Below, piece by piece: positions 35,201 to 45,974 of a stretch of 64,000 nt of DNA. The notes beneath the pieces were generated by a model. The model saw only the letters and a list, made by a program, of their open reading frames with translations. It did not search any database and was not told where the DNA came from. This DNA comes from Amphibalanus amphitrite. Taxonomy: Eukaryota; Arthropoda; Thecostraca; Balanomorpha; Balanidae. The stretch lies in the NCBI RefSeq assembly GCF_019059575.1, contig NW_024881620.1:434001-498000 (forward strand), written 5' to 3'. Made by a program: the position numbers and the translations under genes. Numbering within the stretch: position 1 is the stretch's first letter; each line of letters starts with the position of its first letter.

Positions 35201-36520
35201 CTCCGCCGCCGCCGCCTCCGCCGTCAGCCGCCGCCGTCCAGGCAGGGTACCCTCTGCCGCCAGCCTCCGAGCTCAGACAAGCCAGGAAAGATCGGTCTCC
35301 GACCAAAGCTGCGCTGGAGGCACGGAAGCTGGACGACATCCTTCTATCATCATCGTTCTTCGACTGTCCGAACACGTTCTTCCCTGCGGCGACGTACACG
35401 CCGCCAGTGGATGACTCCAACTTCCTGGGGGCGATCTTCAGCCGCGCCGAGCCGCCGCCGCCTCCCCCGCCGTCCTCGGCAATGGCTGCGCGGGACGGTC
35501 GCCACAGGGGCGACGAGCGGTCCGCGCCGGCCGAGCCGGAGACACCGCGAGGCCAGTGCGAGCTGTGGATGCCGGCCAACGTCAGCACACTGACCAGCTT
35601 CAACCTCAGCAACCTGCTGCCCGAGATCGGCAACAAGGTGAGGCGCCTCGTTGTCGCTGAAACGCTTTTCTGAATATTTCCTGATTGTTTTGCTGTCCAT
35701 TGGCACTATGTGATACTAAATCCGATTTTGATAAACTTTTATCCGCAATGCATATTCATGATTTTTCCAGCTCCCTTCGTTTTTTTATTGCAAGCCCTAG
35801 AACTAATATTCGTCTATTATTTGATGTTTCGTTAAAAATATCGGCATTCATATCCATATTCGATAAATGATTGATCCTCCAAGTTGAGGCAGGTCTGCTT
35901 TGTGATAGCGTTTATATATCGTACCCCACTAACGACTCTGTCCTCAACTGCTCTGTGTCTCTCTGTAGGTAAGCTCCCCGGCGTACCCTGCCGGCCTGAG
36001 TAGCTCGGTGGCCGGCCCGCCGGGGCCGCGGCCTCCCACCCTGATGGGCTCCGACACGCGCAACCTCACTACCCCGGAAATGCCGGGCGTCAACCACCAC
36101 CTGCAGCTGCCGCCAGCGCCCAGCGCCCAGGTCAGTACCGGAATGAAATAGCAAACCCGTGGACTTCATCGTGCAAAGCCAGTCTCTTCAGCTTTTACAT
36201 TGACCAAGCTCTGTGTTACACCTGCTCAAGCTTATAATTTTCATTTCGACGTATTTCGGGGTATGGTATATTTGATTTAGAATTATGATAAAACATGTCG
36301 CTTTGTGTGGGGTATGCTTGTATAGAAGCTTTGGCTTTGAATGCGCCGTGCACTTTTTTATCAATGCTTGATGGTGATACCGGTGAGCTGAAGTGCGTTC
36401 AGAGCATTGATCACCGTCCTGCCCTCCCCTCAGGTGAGCCTGGGCGCGCCACTGCCTCCGTTTTCGTCTGCTGCCTCGCTGGGCTCCGTGGCCACTCTCA
36501 GCATGACCAGCCATCAGTGA
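26288..36520 (+). CDS. USF3: USF3-like bHLH-zipper transcription regulator, 2121 aa, six exons
   Basis: Exons 26288-26334, 29227-29426, 29613-29831, 29987-35637, 35969-36130 and 36434-36520 join in phase (2, 1, 1, 0, 0) to 6366 nt. Exon 1 encodes MDRPRPPKRPKVLQL, a likely nuclear localisation signal. Its split codon completes a basic region NARCERHRRERI. Helix-loop-helix covers about 17-70, with loop DPEAPLP and helix 2 SKQALLLQAAEQLAAL. A zipper, RRLADLERQVAALKVRNSEL, follows in exon 3. Exon 4 is a huge Ser/Thr/Pro-rich disordered region with Pro runs near residue 1590, polyQ near 1770-1790 and a basic KDERKERRKPEKK patch. It ends in FNLSNLLPEIGNK, like the C-terminal LPEI motif I associate with USF3. 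bHLH spacing and helix 2 suit USF3 better than USF1/2 or MYC. An E-box DNA-binding nuclear role is inferred from the family. The basic region has Asn where His is usual. Confidence 0.78.
26343..27184. mobile_element. 842-bp hAT-like element inserted at the first splice donor of the USF3-like gene
   Basis: Ends CCAGACTGCAAAGTATGG (left) and CCATACTTTGCAGTCTGG (right) are perfect 18-bp inverted repeats, flanked by a perfect 8-bp duplication GTAAGTAT at 26335-26342 and 27185-27192. Subterminal AAATCCGCACC(GCACC) repeats lie near both ends on one strand. An 8-bp duplication points to hAT; the ends are not a classic CAGGG, so the superfamily is tentative. No transposase. The left duplication is the 5' splice site of intron 1 of the bHLH gene. 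Confidence 0.85.
27193..29226. other. remainder of intron 1 of the USF3-like gene
   Basis: AT-rich sequence without supported exons; ends in a pyrimidine stretch and CCTTCCCTCAG at 29226. An upstream alternative acceptor, TATTTCTCTCAG at 29192, is possible but would not restore phase 2 to the bHLH frame. Confidence 0.55.
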
Positions 36521-36638
36521 AAGAAGTGACGAATGTGGAGTTTTCATCGGAGACGTCAACGAGCCCAGGACACGACCAGGCATGGTACAGAAGTCAGAAC
36601 TCAACTGATTTCTCCTTTAGGGTACTTTGTTGACTTAA

Positions 36639-37798
36639 CCCGCGCCCTGATGGGGTCTGCCGAGCAACGCGGTCTTATGGGGGGTCATTTTGGCCCCCCC
36701 CCCCCTAAGATCTCGAGAACCACGCAACATAGCGACAAGCGGTAAACGGCGTTGGATAGCCCCAACGGCGAACTACCTTGTGACCCAATTTCATGGACCT
36801 CGGTCAAACCGATGACGTCACAGGCCAGGTCAAAGGTCGAATTTTCACCGTTTACAGGCATTTCTAGAAATGCGTTGTAAAATCGAGTAAAATGCATTTC
36901 ATTGAAAATCATCGATGGGTAAATGTTCTTCAAACACATATTTTGCTATTTGAGGTCCCTAATACCAGGTCAGGTCACAGAGGTCAGGTCACTGGGGGGG
37001 TCACAATATGAAAGTGTCGTGTGATACATGTTTTATGGTCCATTTTACATGACAAATGCGATAATGTGGGTCAGGCAGACTTTTGGGCCTGCTTAGGTCA
37101 CGTTTTGGTCAAGGTCAGGTCAAGGTCAGGTCAAATTAGGTCAAATTTCAAAGTTGATATTTTTGCATAACATGGGTATCGATTCGATGCAGCTCGTCAC
37201 GGGGAGTTCAATGGTGGTCTCCGTTTTGCGCTACGAGGTCTAGCATTGCTAAAAATTGAGCTCAAAAATTTGACGTCATCAATTTTTAACAGTTTTTTCG
37301 CTATAACTTGGCCAAAAAAAGAGGTATCGATCTAAAATTTGGTATGTATATCGAAGAGCGCAGGGACTATCACATATATTCCGGTTTTTTCGTAATTCGA
37401 AAAAATTTGGAAATTTTTTGAGTTTTTCTAAAAAAAAATCAATTTTTTTGATTTTTGGGGTCAAAATCCCAAAATTTCGAAAATCCGAGATAGCAGTTTT
37501 GTAGCGCCGTATTTTCTCTACACAACCACATAAAGAACTTTAAAATTGCTTGTTAACTGTAATTGGTGAGCGTTTCAAGATGTCATGTTTTTTGCTCATT
37601 TTTACTCGAACATGACCTCAGTTTGACCTCAATAACTCCTGACCTGAGGTGACCTGTGACTTGAAAGCTTGTGTGAAGGTGTCAAATTGATGCCCGGTAA
37701 GGTACCCAAAATTTGGCGGCGCTGCGCGCCGCCGTTTTCTCGCTATTTAAGAAAAACCACAGGGGGGGCCAAAATGGCCCCCCCCATCAGGGCGCGGG
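36639..37798. mobile_element. piggyBac-type TTAA MITE A (1160 bp)
   Basis: TTAA at 36635-36638 and 37799-37802. Terminal inverted repeats CCCGCGCCCTGATGGGG and CCCCATCAGGGCGCGGG pair perfectly. Just inside each end is a G-tract/C-tract palindrome (GGGGGGTCATTTTGGCCCCCC at left and GGGGGGGCCAAAATGGCCCC at right). The interior has TGACCT/AGGTCA repeats and GGCGGCGCTGCGCGCCGCC. No transposase. It starts 119 bp after the stop of the USF3-like gene, so it lies in or just beyond its 3' UTR. Confidence 0.85.
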
Positions 37799-37802
37799 TT
37801 AA

Positions 37803-38704
37803 CCCTATTAGTGGCAGGCTCCTGGCTACCCCTATTAGTGGCAGGGGGGGGGGGGGGGCTGTTTACGACCCCCCCTAGATATCTCGAGATCTAACGGGCC
37901 GATTTTCAAAATTCAAACGGCATTCGATTTCGCTCAACGTAATCTACATTTCTAAAAAATAAAAATTAAAAAAATGTCAATAGGGGGGTAGAGGGGGGTA
38001 AAAACGGGCAAATTGCAGATACATTTTAGACTGTTTATCACGGCCAGGTTTCTGAACCAATCTTAACGCAACTTTTGCCGATCGATAGAGAATGAACCAG
38101 GAATTCACATGGATCCTAAAAATATGCATTTTCAAAAATCATAGGCGGATACAGATCATTGAGATTGGGGGTACACAAAAAGTATAGTAAATAAGGTTTT
38201 TGTTGGTACTGTTTCTAAAAAGGGTGGCAATGGTCTTGTTATGTTACAATTTTCTTGTGAGAGAACGACTACAATTGTATTGGTCATGCATAGGCGGTGT
38301 CAGGGCACCTATGTTGGGAGGTAAAACATAACCCCCCTTTTTGGACGCCTGGATCCGCCTATTACAGCAAAAACGTGTCAAAAGAGGATGCACAAAAACT
38401 TTGTATATGTTATCACATGATACCTTTCATTCACTGTTCGTAAAACTGGTGCATACAGTTATAATACATCAGCATCGTGATCTTCGCCCAAATGTCTCGC
38501 TTCACGAATAGGACCCCCCAATTCCCAGTGCTCTGGAGCCGCCCCTGGTAAAGTTATGAACTTGAAATTTTCAGGGAATGTGCCCAATTTAGTTTTAGGA
38601 AAAGTCAGAAAATTTCAGCATCGTAGCTTCAGCGGTTTCGGAGATATTCCCGAAAAACCTGAGGGGTGGATGAAAACAACCCCCCCCCCCTGCCACTAAT
38701 AGGG
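37803..38704. mobile_element. piggyBac-type TTAA MITE B (902 bp), abutting MITE A
   Basis: It begins CCCTATTAGTGGCAGG directly after the TTAA at 37799-37802 that ends MITE A, and closes with CCTGCCACTAATAGGG before TTAA at 38705-38708. The left terminal repeat is duplicated (again at about 37829), and subterminal G- and C-tracts and a CTCGAGATC word match the other TTAA elements. It contains an AATAAA at 37958-37963 in the sense of the upstream gene. Confidence 0.83.
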
Positions 38705-38708
38705 TTAA

Positions 38709-40832
38709 AGGATTCCTCTTTCAGTCGCCTTGAATTTACTTTCTGTATTCAAGTTGTATCTTCATTTACGTCAGATCATTGATTACTGGTCTTACACTGT
38801 AAAACAGGGTTGAGTGAAATCGTGATCAATCGAAAACACTGTATAGCCTGAAACAGACTCCGCGGTCAGGAAATCGCTTACGAGATCCTATTCAAATACA
38901 TAGAAACACGCTTGCATCAATTGCACGTACCGCCCGCATGCGATTGATGCGGGCAGAATCATAATGTATTTAAATAGGCTCTCGCGCATGCGATTTCCTG
39001 AATGCCGTAAGTCTGTTTCAGCCTAAAGTCTTCGCTTTATTCATTTTTATCATGCGAGTACCGGACCGCCTCTCATGTCCAATTTCGTGATGTTCTACAC
39101 ATTTACCTTATTGCTGTTAGTGTTTGGTATGATGTGATCATTAATGAAAACATCTTGCAAAGTACTTGGGAGGATTTCAAAAACGTGTGGGTTGATAGCG
39201 ACCACACTGATAAGCTATCAGCAAAGCTGCCAAAGCAAGGCAGGTAACAATGAACTGCAGTGCTCACCTGTATATACAGCATATTCCTTTCACAAGATGT
39301 TGAGGCTCCACAAACGTTTTTTCGTTCATTCCGCGCGATGGGGGATATTTCTGGTAAATACGTTTCGTGGAACTCACTCTGAGCCACCACAATCCAGCGC
39401 TCTTTTTGCTGGTCAACGCGGAACGGCGCTAGGGCGCCAGTAGCGCCAATGCCTTGATAGGGCAATGGGTGTGACCTGACTAAACTCTATATTTTATGAC
39501 AGTCTGCACTCTTACGTGACGTTCAGGATAGAATGCTAGTAATGGCTGGTCGATTGGGTGATGTTTGTGGTCATTTTTGTGATTTTTTTTATAGACGTGA
39601 CTTGCGTTGTCTGATGCGTTGTGTTTGTATGACGGGCTTATCATTCGCGTATTTTGACATGTTATCTGATTGGTAAATGCTGTTGCCATAGGCATTTAGT
39701 AAGTTGTCATGTTTGTTACTTGTTTATGCTCGTTTTATTTCACGGCAGACAGGAACACTGCCATCATTCCGTTTCATGATGTCGCACCGCACGCGTTTTG
39801 GTTATCCGAGGTCGTATGTGGTTTGGTACGGGGATGCCATCTGATGGTTGTTCACCGAAAGCCGAGTTGTCCGTTGACTCAACACAGGTGGCGCTGGGTT
39901 AGTGGTGTGACTGTGTGAGCTATCGCTGGCTATCCGTCCGCTGTATGGTCTAGCCGCCTATAAGTGTTGGGTGAGCTGAACAAAGTGAGTGAACACGGGT
40001 AGCACCGACTTCCTCAAAGTTTGAACCCGTGTGATGCGGTGCATTGAGGCGAGCTGTCTGTGTTGGAAAAGCTCAGCACCTAATTGGGGCAGCTGTTTTC
40101 AATGCATTCATAGCCTATTATTGTGATTCCAGAGGCAACATGGTTAACCACGATGATTGTGGTCATTCAGTGTAGTTATTCAGCCAGAGTAGGTTGGAGG
40201 GCTGAGTGGGTATGGATGTGATCCCACGTCGCCTGTTTTGTTTGTCATACCAAGCTGATCAAATATGTGCTGAATATTGTCACATTGTTATTGCTCATCA
40301 CCATCATCATCTATTGCAACCTCATCATCATCGGTGTGCAATACACATTCATGATTCATATTCATTGGACATTTTTGCGTGTTTTGGTATTCCTTGTATT
40401 AAACAAAAATCCTGTTATAACCCAGAGACTTAGCGATAAATGCTCAAGTCAATATGATGTGCATTATGAACTCTACTGCCATTGCCTTGGCATTTGACGC
40501 CCCCCCCCCCCCCCCCACGCACACAAAAAGATACATTTCGTCCATTCGAGAAGCATAATCTGTGACCTCGCCCCTGCACCTCCTGTCGTGTCTCGTGTTA
40601 TTTTAGTCCAATATCCGGGTTACATGAGAGAAGAAGGCGCAGGATTGTCATTTGCTTTGTCCTGCAGTGCCCGGTACTGAAGTCGTATAATGTTGACGAG
40701 CTAAAAGGAGACAGCTGCTAAGGCATGACATTTTCTCAGTGTGAAGCCACATATCTGCATCGCTGCGAAGAACCATGCTTGTTCCTGATGTTCCGTTTAC
40801 TGACCCGGACACGCAGGCGGGAGTAGAAACTG
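38709..40832. other. intergenic, no gene seen
   Basis: Contains a short inverted pair, TGAAACAGACT at 38848-38858 and AGTCTGTTTCA at about 39010, with ATGCGATT-type words between them, suggesting an eroded ~165-bp palindromic repeat. There are CATCAT triplets near 40300 and a poly-C tract at 40500-40516. Open frames around 39100-39465 and 40206-40497 lack any support. Confidence 0.4.
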
Positions 40833-41423
40833 TGTAAACTTAGGGGAGAGACGGTCGTCCCAGTTTACATCATCCGATCGTGGTGATCGGGGAGCGTATT
40901 CTGTTCCGAGCACTCGTCAGCCACCAGGGCTCTTCATGTCGCCCTCGCTTCCTCGTCTTCCGTCTTCCTCCAAAGCCTTGCGCCGATGAGTAGGAGAGTG
41001 TATTTACAAAATTTCATATTTCACTATTGTACATAAAATACGGACGATAGACAGTATACCAATATGCCCGCAGGCGCGGCGAGAAACAAGCTCAACGTAT
41101 GCGTCACCGTCCGGCTGCCGGGAGAGCCCCTACCGCGACCTTTGTTCACAGTCATGACGTCACGACAATGGGTTCCTAAACGTACGGGCAGCGGCCGCCT
41201 CAGGGGTGCCGCCGTGACCTTTGGACGGCAGGTTCTATAGCGTATGGCACAGCGGTTACTAGGAAGGCTGAGGCAAGCGGCAGGCCGGTTTACAAATAAC
41301 AAACTTGACGCGCAATTGACAACAGGTAACAGATTGATTAATAAAGTGGTGACAATATAAATGAAAATGACAACATGAAATGACAAATCGCATAGATGAC
41401 AAATCGCACAGATGATCCCTACA
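40833..41423 (-). repeat. 3' LTR of the minus-strand element
   Basis: 591 bp; matches 42541-43089 almost throughout but has an extra 42 bp (containing CAGTCATGACGTCACGAC, about 41148-41189) missing from the other LTR, plus at least one base change (CGCACAGATG versus CGCATAGATG). Confidence 0.9.
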
Positions 41424-42498
41424 GTACCCCCTCGCCAGACATGTCGCGGACAAAAGTGACATGGCGATATCTTACCGGAGGTCGTATGACGCGGCCGGAG
41501 CGGGTCGTCCGTAGTATCGGCTGAGGCTGCAATGGTGCAGCGTCAGCCCGAGCGACGGCTGCAGGGCGAGTTGGTGCGTCACCGTAGATCAGAAGCTCCG
41601 GGCCGCTGGGTTCATTGCTGAGCGGTGGCGCGGCCGGCGGGCCGCTGGACTGAGTACCGTGCGGCTGCACAGTCGGCAGGTCAGACTGTCGATGACCGGA
41701 TTCGTCTGGCGTCTCCAGGAAGGCGGCCTTACACCGGTCGATGTTGCTGGTTGGCATCAGTCCGGGCGCTGGCGAAGAGGTCCGGTAGCGAACGAAGTCG
41801 GCTGAGTAGAAAGCAGGCCTGTGCTTCCGGTTGGTTGGTTCGCTGGCGGCTACCGGCTGTTTGTTGGGTGGAGCTGGCGTCGGTTGGGCAAGTCCACTCG
41901 GTGGATTGCGGCGAGGTGTGCTGAGCGGGGCGTCAGCGTCGATCTGGTGCTGCTTGGCGGTCTTCGTGTTCCGCACGAAGAGAAGTGTTGTAGCAGATGC
42001 TTTCGCCCGGCTGCACGGAGGTTCGCAGCGGCGGGCCTTTGTGCCGAAACGCTGGTGGTACCAGCAGACAGAGCTGTCTGGGTACGTCGGCGTCGGAGGG
42101 CGTGACGGGAGAGGCGTCTGACGGTCGCGTTGATGAGTCCGGTCGCGGCGGAAGAAGCTGCACGGCACTTTGCAACGGCGTGCTCTGGTGCCGAATCGCT
42201 GGTGGTACCAGCAGACGGCGTCATCTTTGTGCGTCGGCGTCGGAGAGCACGCTGGTGTCGGCAGCCGTGATGAGCGAGGCGCTGGGCGTCGGCGGGAATG
42301 GCTCCGGCCACGATCCCGTCGCAGAGCGTCTTGCAGGCGTCGGTTGCTGGCCTCGAGGTTTTGGATTCTCACGATGAGAGCCGCGATGGTAGCAAGCTGG
42401 GCTGTGGACCGGTCCGCTGCATCCAGTTGATGTGTAGGCGAGCCGAAGTTGGTTGCGGGAGGAGCGGTGTGCTGCCGGGTGGCGTCGCTCGACTCCAT
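41419..42498 (-). CDS. Gag-like protein fused to a Pol C-terminal tail (deletion derivative)
   Basis: A 359-residue frame on the minus strand, starting MESSDATRQHTAPPATNFGS. An N-terminal Leu/Arg-rich segment (AALIVRIQNLEASNRRLQDA) may be coiled coil. Two copies of a Cys/His motif follow: CWYHQRFGTRARRCKVPC and CWYHQRFGTKARRCEPPC, about 50 residues apart. A motif of this kind is known at the Gag-Pol boundary of many Gypsy elements, usually once. The C-terminus has RTTRSGRVIRPPVRY, the usual end of Gypsy Pol. No protease, RT or integrase motif lies between, so the frame joins the two ends of a longer polyprotein. It is intact, which may reflect youth or selection. Confidence 0.8.
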   Translation of the reverse strand: MESSDATRQHTAPPATNFGSPTHQLDAADRSTAQLATIAALIVRIQNLEASNRRLQDALRRDRGRSHSRRRPAPRSSRLPTPACSPTPTHKDDAVCWYHQRFGTRARRCKVPCSFFRRDRTHQRDRQTPLPSRPPTPTYPDSSVCWYHQRFGTKARRCEPPCSRAKASATTLLFVRNTKTAKQHQIDADAPLSTPRRNPPSGLAQPTPAPPNKQPVAASEPTNRKHRPAFYSADFVRYRTSSPAPGLMPTSNIDRCKAAFLETPDESGHRQSDLPTVQPHGTQSSGPPAAPPLSNEPSGPELLIYGDAPTRPAAVARADAAPLQPQPILRTTRSGRVIRPPVRYRHVTFVRDMSGEGVL

Positions 42499-42540
42499 GG
42501 CGTGGTGCGCGAGTAGCTCGGATCACGTCGGGGTCACCAG

Positions 42541-43089
42541 TGTAAACTTAGGGGAGAGACGGTCGTCCCAGTTTACATCATCCGATCGTGGTGATCGGGG
42601 AGCGTATTCTGTTCCGAGCACTCGTCAGCCACCAGGGCTCTTCATGTCGCCCTCGCTTCCTCGTCTTCCGTCTTCCTCCAAAGCCTTGCGCCGATGAGTA
42701 GGAGAGTGTATTTACAAAATTTCATATTTCACTATTGTACATAAAATACGGACGATAGACAGTATACCAATATGCCCGCAGGCGCGGCGAGAAACAAGCT
42801 CAACGTATGCGTCACCGTCCGGCTGCCGGGAGAGCCCCTACCGCGACCTTTGGGCAGCGGCCGCCTCAGGGGTGCCGCCGTGACCTTTGGACGGCAGGTT
42901 CTATAGCGTATGGCACAGCGGTTACTAGGAAGGCTGAGGCAAGCGGCAGGCCGGTTTACAAATAACAAACTTGACGCGCAATTGACAACAGGTAACAGAT
43001 TGATTAATAAAGTGGTGACAATATAAATGAAAATGACAACATGAAATGACAAATCGCATAGATGACAAATCGCATAGATGATCCCTACA
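42541..43089 (-). repeat. 5' LTR of the minus-strand element
   Basis: 549 bp, the shorter of the pair, followed on the minus strand by the primer-binding site. Confidence 0.9.
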
Positions 43090-43093
43090 ACTG

Positions 43094-45660
43094 CGACTGT
43101 TCGCCGGTTATGCACGAAGTGATGGGATCTCGTCATGCCGTGCAAATGGGCGCACCTGTTGGCTGCTCAGCACTCAACTGCGTATTGCCCAGCAATTAGA
43201 GCTGCGAATTCTTCGAACACGGCGCTCGTGCCATGGAGCTATCAACTCGCCCGGGTAAACGGTTAAGCGTAGATAGCATCTGGAATTTCAGGCAGATCAC
43301 TTATCATTTGCTGGCGTCATGATCATAAACTAGGCACTAACTCCCCGAGGACACCTTATTGTCGATAAGAAAATGTTAATTGCCCTTTAAAATGAGCGAA
43401 GTTCAATGATGGTGCCCAGAAATGAAACCCGGCAATTTGCCGGCCTTATCAGCCGGAGCGGGGCCTCCGCGGGCGGCTCGCCAATCCACCCGCCATTTGT
43501 GAAACGGAGTATCTCTCCCGAGATTGTGGCACGGCTCGTTTGAAGCACTTGCTGAATGTTCGGCGTGATTATTGCCGGCTGTTATCTATTATGGCGGAGT
43601 TTAGCTGGGTGCCGTCGGATAATAGCATTGCTTCTGTCACGGAAGCTTCATCTCCGGTTAGCTGCAGACGATTGGTTGCCTTCGAGTTGAGAAGTCACCC
43701 GATGTATATGTTTGGTATCGCCCTGGACCAGAGGAGCTTCGCCAGCTGAGGTCGCGGTCAAAGTACAAATCCATATCCGTCAGGACCGTCTCCACCAGCT
43801 GAAGTCGGTCAGTCACAAAAGTCCGTGACGGGTTTCCCTCGGTCGGACCTCACCCAGTCGCCCTCGCTTGGTGGTGCTAAGGGCTTTTCAGAGTCTTTCT
43901 ACGGTTTAAACGGTCAAATGACAGTGAGAAGAGCCGACTATCCCATTTTCCCATCCCAACTCCACTTGCTTTGTCGAGTGAGATGGGTAATTGCCGAGCT
44001 CCGACGTTGAGAACTTCTCGATGGACAGACGAGGCCACCCAGCCCTGCTAACAGTCACCCCACCACAACTAAGCACGGCCCTGAGGAGCTACTAGTGCAC
44101 ACGACGAATTATGCCAATTATGGTGACCTTCCATCCCAGGTCAGAGGTTTGAGGCTAAAGGGAAACGATTCGTACGCTCCTAAAATAGATCAGAGGGATC
44201 CGAGTGTCGATTGATGAAGCTAAAATCACTAGATATCAACGATACAGGTGTTATCTTTGCTCGGTAGCGCGTCATTCCCTTTCACCTTTGGCAGTCGATA
44301 GCGCAGATATGACGTCTCAGCTGTCCTTGATGACGTCACCCCGATGGAGGTGTGTGCCTCGTCAGCATGTGTCGTTGGCGGCGGTCGGGCTCGTGACGTC
44401 ACAGGGCACCCTGCTCTTACGTCATCCAGCCGACGAACCGTGAGGAGCGCAAATCGAGAAGTCGCTTCGCCACCGCTCGCCTGACACGACGGTTCAGCTG
44501 AAGGTTGCTTTACATTCGAGATGCCTGAACATAGTTCCGTGGATGAAAAGTTTAAGACGATGAAAGGCGTGGTTTTACTTGTTTGAGCAGCAGTTTTCGT
44601 CAATCTCTTGACGTCCATGTGTTCCGACTGAAGACAATTGTTTGTTTTTCGATAAGTTCACGTTGGAGCGAACTGTCAGCGTTTTGTTTTGTTGTTTTGC
44701 TATTTTAGCTCTTGAAGATGCATTCGGACAGGCGTTTGGCACCTTTTGAAACCTATACTGTTAGATTTGGCGTATTATGAAACCATATTTATCTAACAAT
44801 ATCTCGGGTTACCAGCTATGAGTCGCCTTTACGAACCGTCCGTCCGACCCCATCTTATCTCTGCGGCTGGTTTGATGGACCTTCAGTCGGAGTACCGTCG
44901 ATGCCCTTCCCCCCCTCCCCGATGGGACTGTCCGGTCCGTGACCTCACTCCTCGGCTGCCGATACCGTCCTGAACCGGTGCCAGCTCTGTTACCGTCCGG
45001 TCACCCCGGTGTTCTCACTCAGACAGCACCGCCGACCGGAATCAGATCGCCGAGGAGATATCTGACAAGACGAAGGTGCGAACTATAAGTTTATATTAAC
45101 AGACATTAAAAACGGTGATAGACGATAAACATACAAACAGCCATAGATCTTAAGAAAAGCGAAGGCTTCCCATCCGCTTTCGAAACAGGAACATTGGTCG
45201 ATTTTGCGTGATATTTAGGTAAATGCCACCTGATGGCTGAGAATCGGGATGAAAGTGTGGAACACCTGTCATCTAACATTCGCTTTGCACAGCAAATCAC
45301 TGGCGTCGATATTGCGGTCGAGAATCACTATGGAAATTATTGTCCCTGCAGTGTGAAGTCGGGTCGCGTCGTAATTGCCACGTGCGTGCTCAATGTAGCT
45401 CAGGTCATGACATTATCGCCCAGGACATGACATTAACTGCACTATCGCCCTGCGAGTCCTGCGAGAGTGCAAACCGCTTTTATCAGCGTTCTGGCTCGTG
45501 CTGACAGGACGTCCCGTCCCCGCTCAACGCGTGCTGGAAAACGCCTGACGTAGGTGTTGACGGAACTTCGTCATCAAATTGTTACGGAAGCCCGTGAACC
45601 ATAGGGACTAGCATCTGACGCTTTTCCGTCGTCGTCTTCGAGGTTTCACCAATCTTAATA
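43094..45660. other. intergenic region upstream of the PARG-like gene
   Basis: No supported exon. Short frames such as 43540-43749 have no splice or domain support. A cluster of CRE-type words lies at 44310-44425. Confidence 0.4.
44310..44425. promoter_or_regulatory. cluster of CRE/ATF-like sites
   Basis: ATGACGTCTC, GATGACGTCACC, GTGACGTCACAG and TTACGTCATCC lie within about 115 bp, two of them full TGACGTCA palindromes. It is 1.5 kb upstream of the TATA box at 45945, so an enhancer role is only possible. Confidence 0.35.
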
Positions 45661-45755
45661 TTCTCTCATAGAGCATAAGACAACAATGTTTGTCATCCTC
45701 AGCATCATTGAATCGTTCAGCAATATTTTATATTTAGCCGGGCACTGGCTGACTC

Positions 45756-45893
45756 CTATTGTCTCATGTTGTCTCCCGTTGTCTCTATCAGTCTCCCGTT
45801 GCTTCTTTTTGTCTTCTGTCGTCCCCTGTTGTTTCCCGTTTCCTCCTTTGGTCTCCAGTTGTCTCCTGTTGTCTCCTGTTGTCTCCCATCTGG
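45756..45893 (+). repeat. GTTGTCTCC minisatellite
   Basis: Degenerate 10-15-bp repeats of TGTTGTCTCCCGT / TGTTTCCCGT / GTTGTCTCCTGT, ending about 50 bp before the TATA box. Confidence 0.7.
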
Positions 45894-45944
45894 TGGTGGC
45901 AGTGTCCCCGCCGCGGCGGCTCTGGCTCTGCCCACGGTCGGCGT

Positions 45945-45952
45945 TATAAATA
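45945..45952 (+). promoter_or_regulatory. TATA box of the PARG-like gene
   Basis: TATAAATA within GC-rich sequence (GGCGTTATAAATAGCCCCC), followed by a GC-rich stretch with a poly-G run and then a noncoding exon. Transcription would begin near 45975. Confidence 0.55.
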
Positions 45953-45974
45953 GCCCCCGGTGGCGGCCGTCGGT

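Larger units (their letters stand above)
40833..43089 (-). mobile_element. minus-strand Gypsy-type LTR element, large internal pol deletion
   Basis: Two LTRs (40833-41423, 591 bp; 42541-43089, 549 bp) flank 1.1 kb of interior, and a 4-bp duplication ACTG lies on each side (40829-40832 and 43090-43093). On the minus strand the LTR reads TGTAGGG...TTTACA. A primer-binding site, TGGTGACCCCGACG, follows the 5' LTR (complement of 42526-42539), and a purine-rich GGCGAGGGGGTAC precedes the 3' LTR. Protease, RT, RNase H and integrase are all absent, so it is nonautonomous. Confidence 0.9.

Noticed and set aside
41821..42377. Plus-strand frames over the minus-strand Gag-like gene
   Set aside because: GC-rich antisense shadows; the minus frame has the motifs and the LTR orientation.
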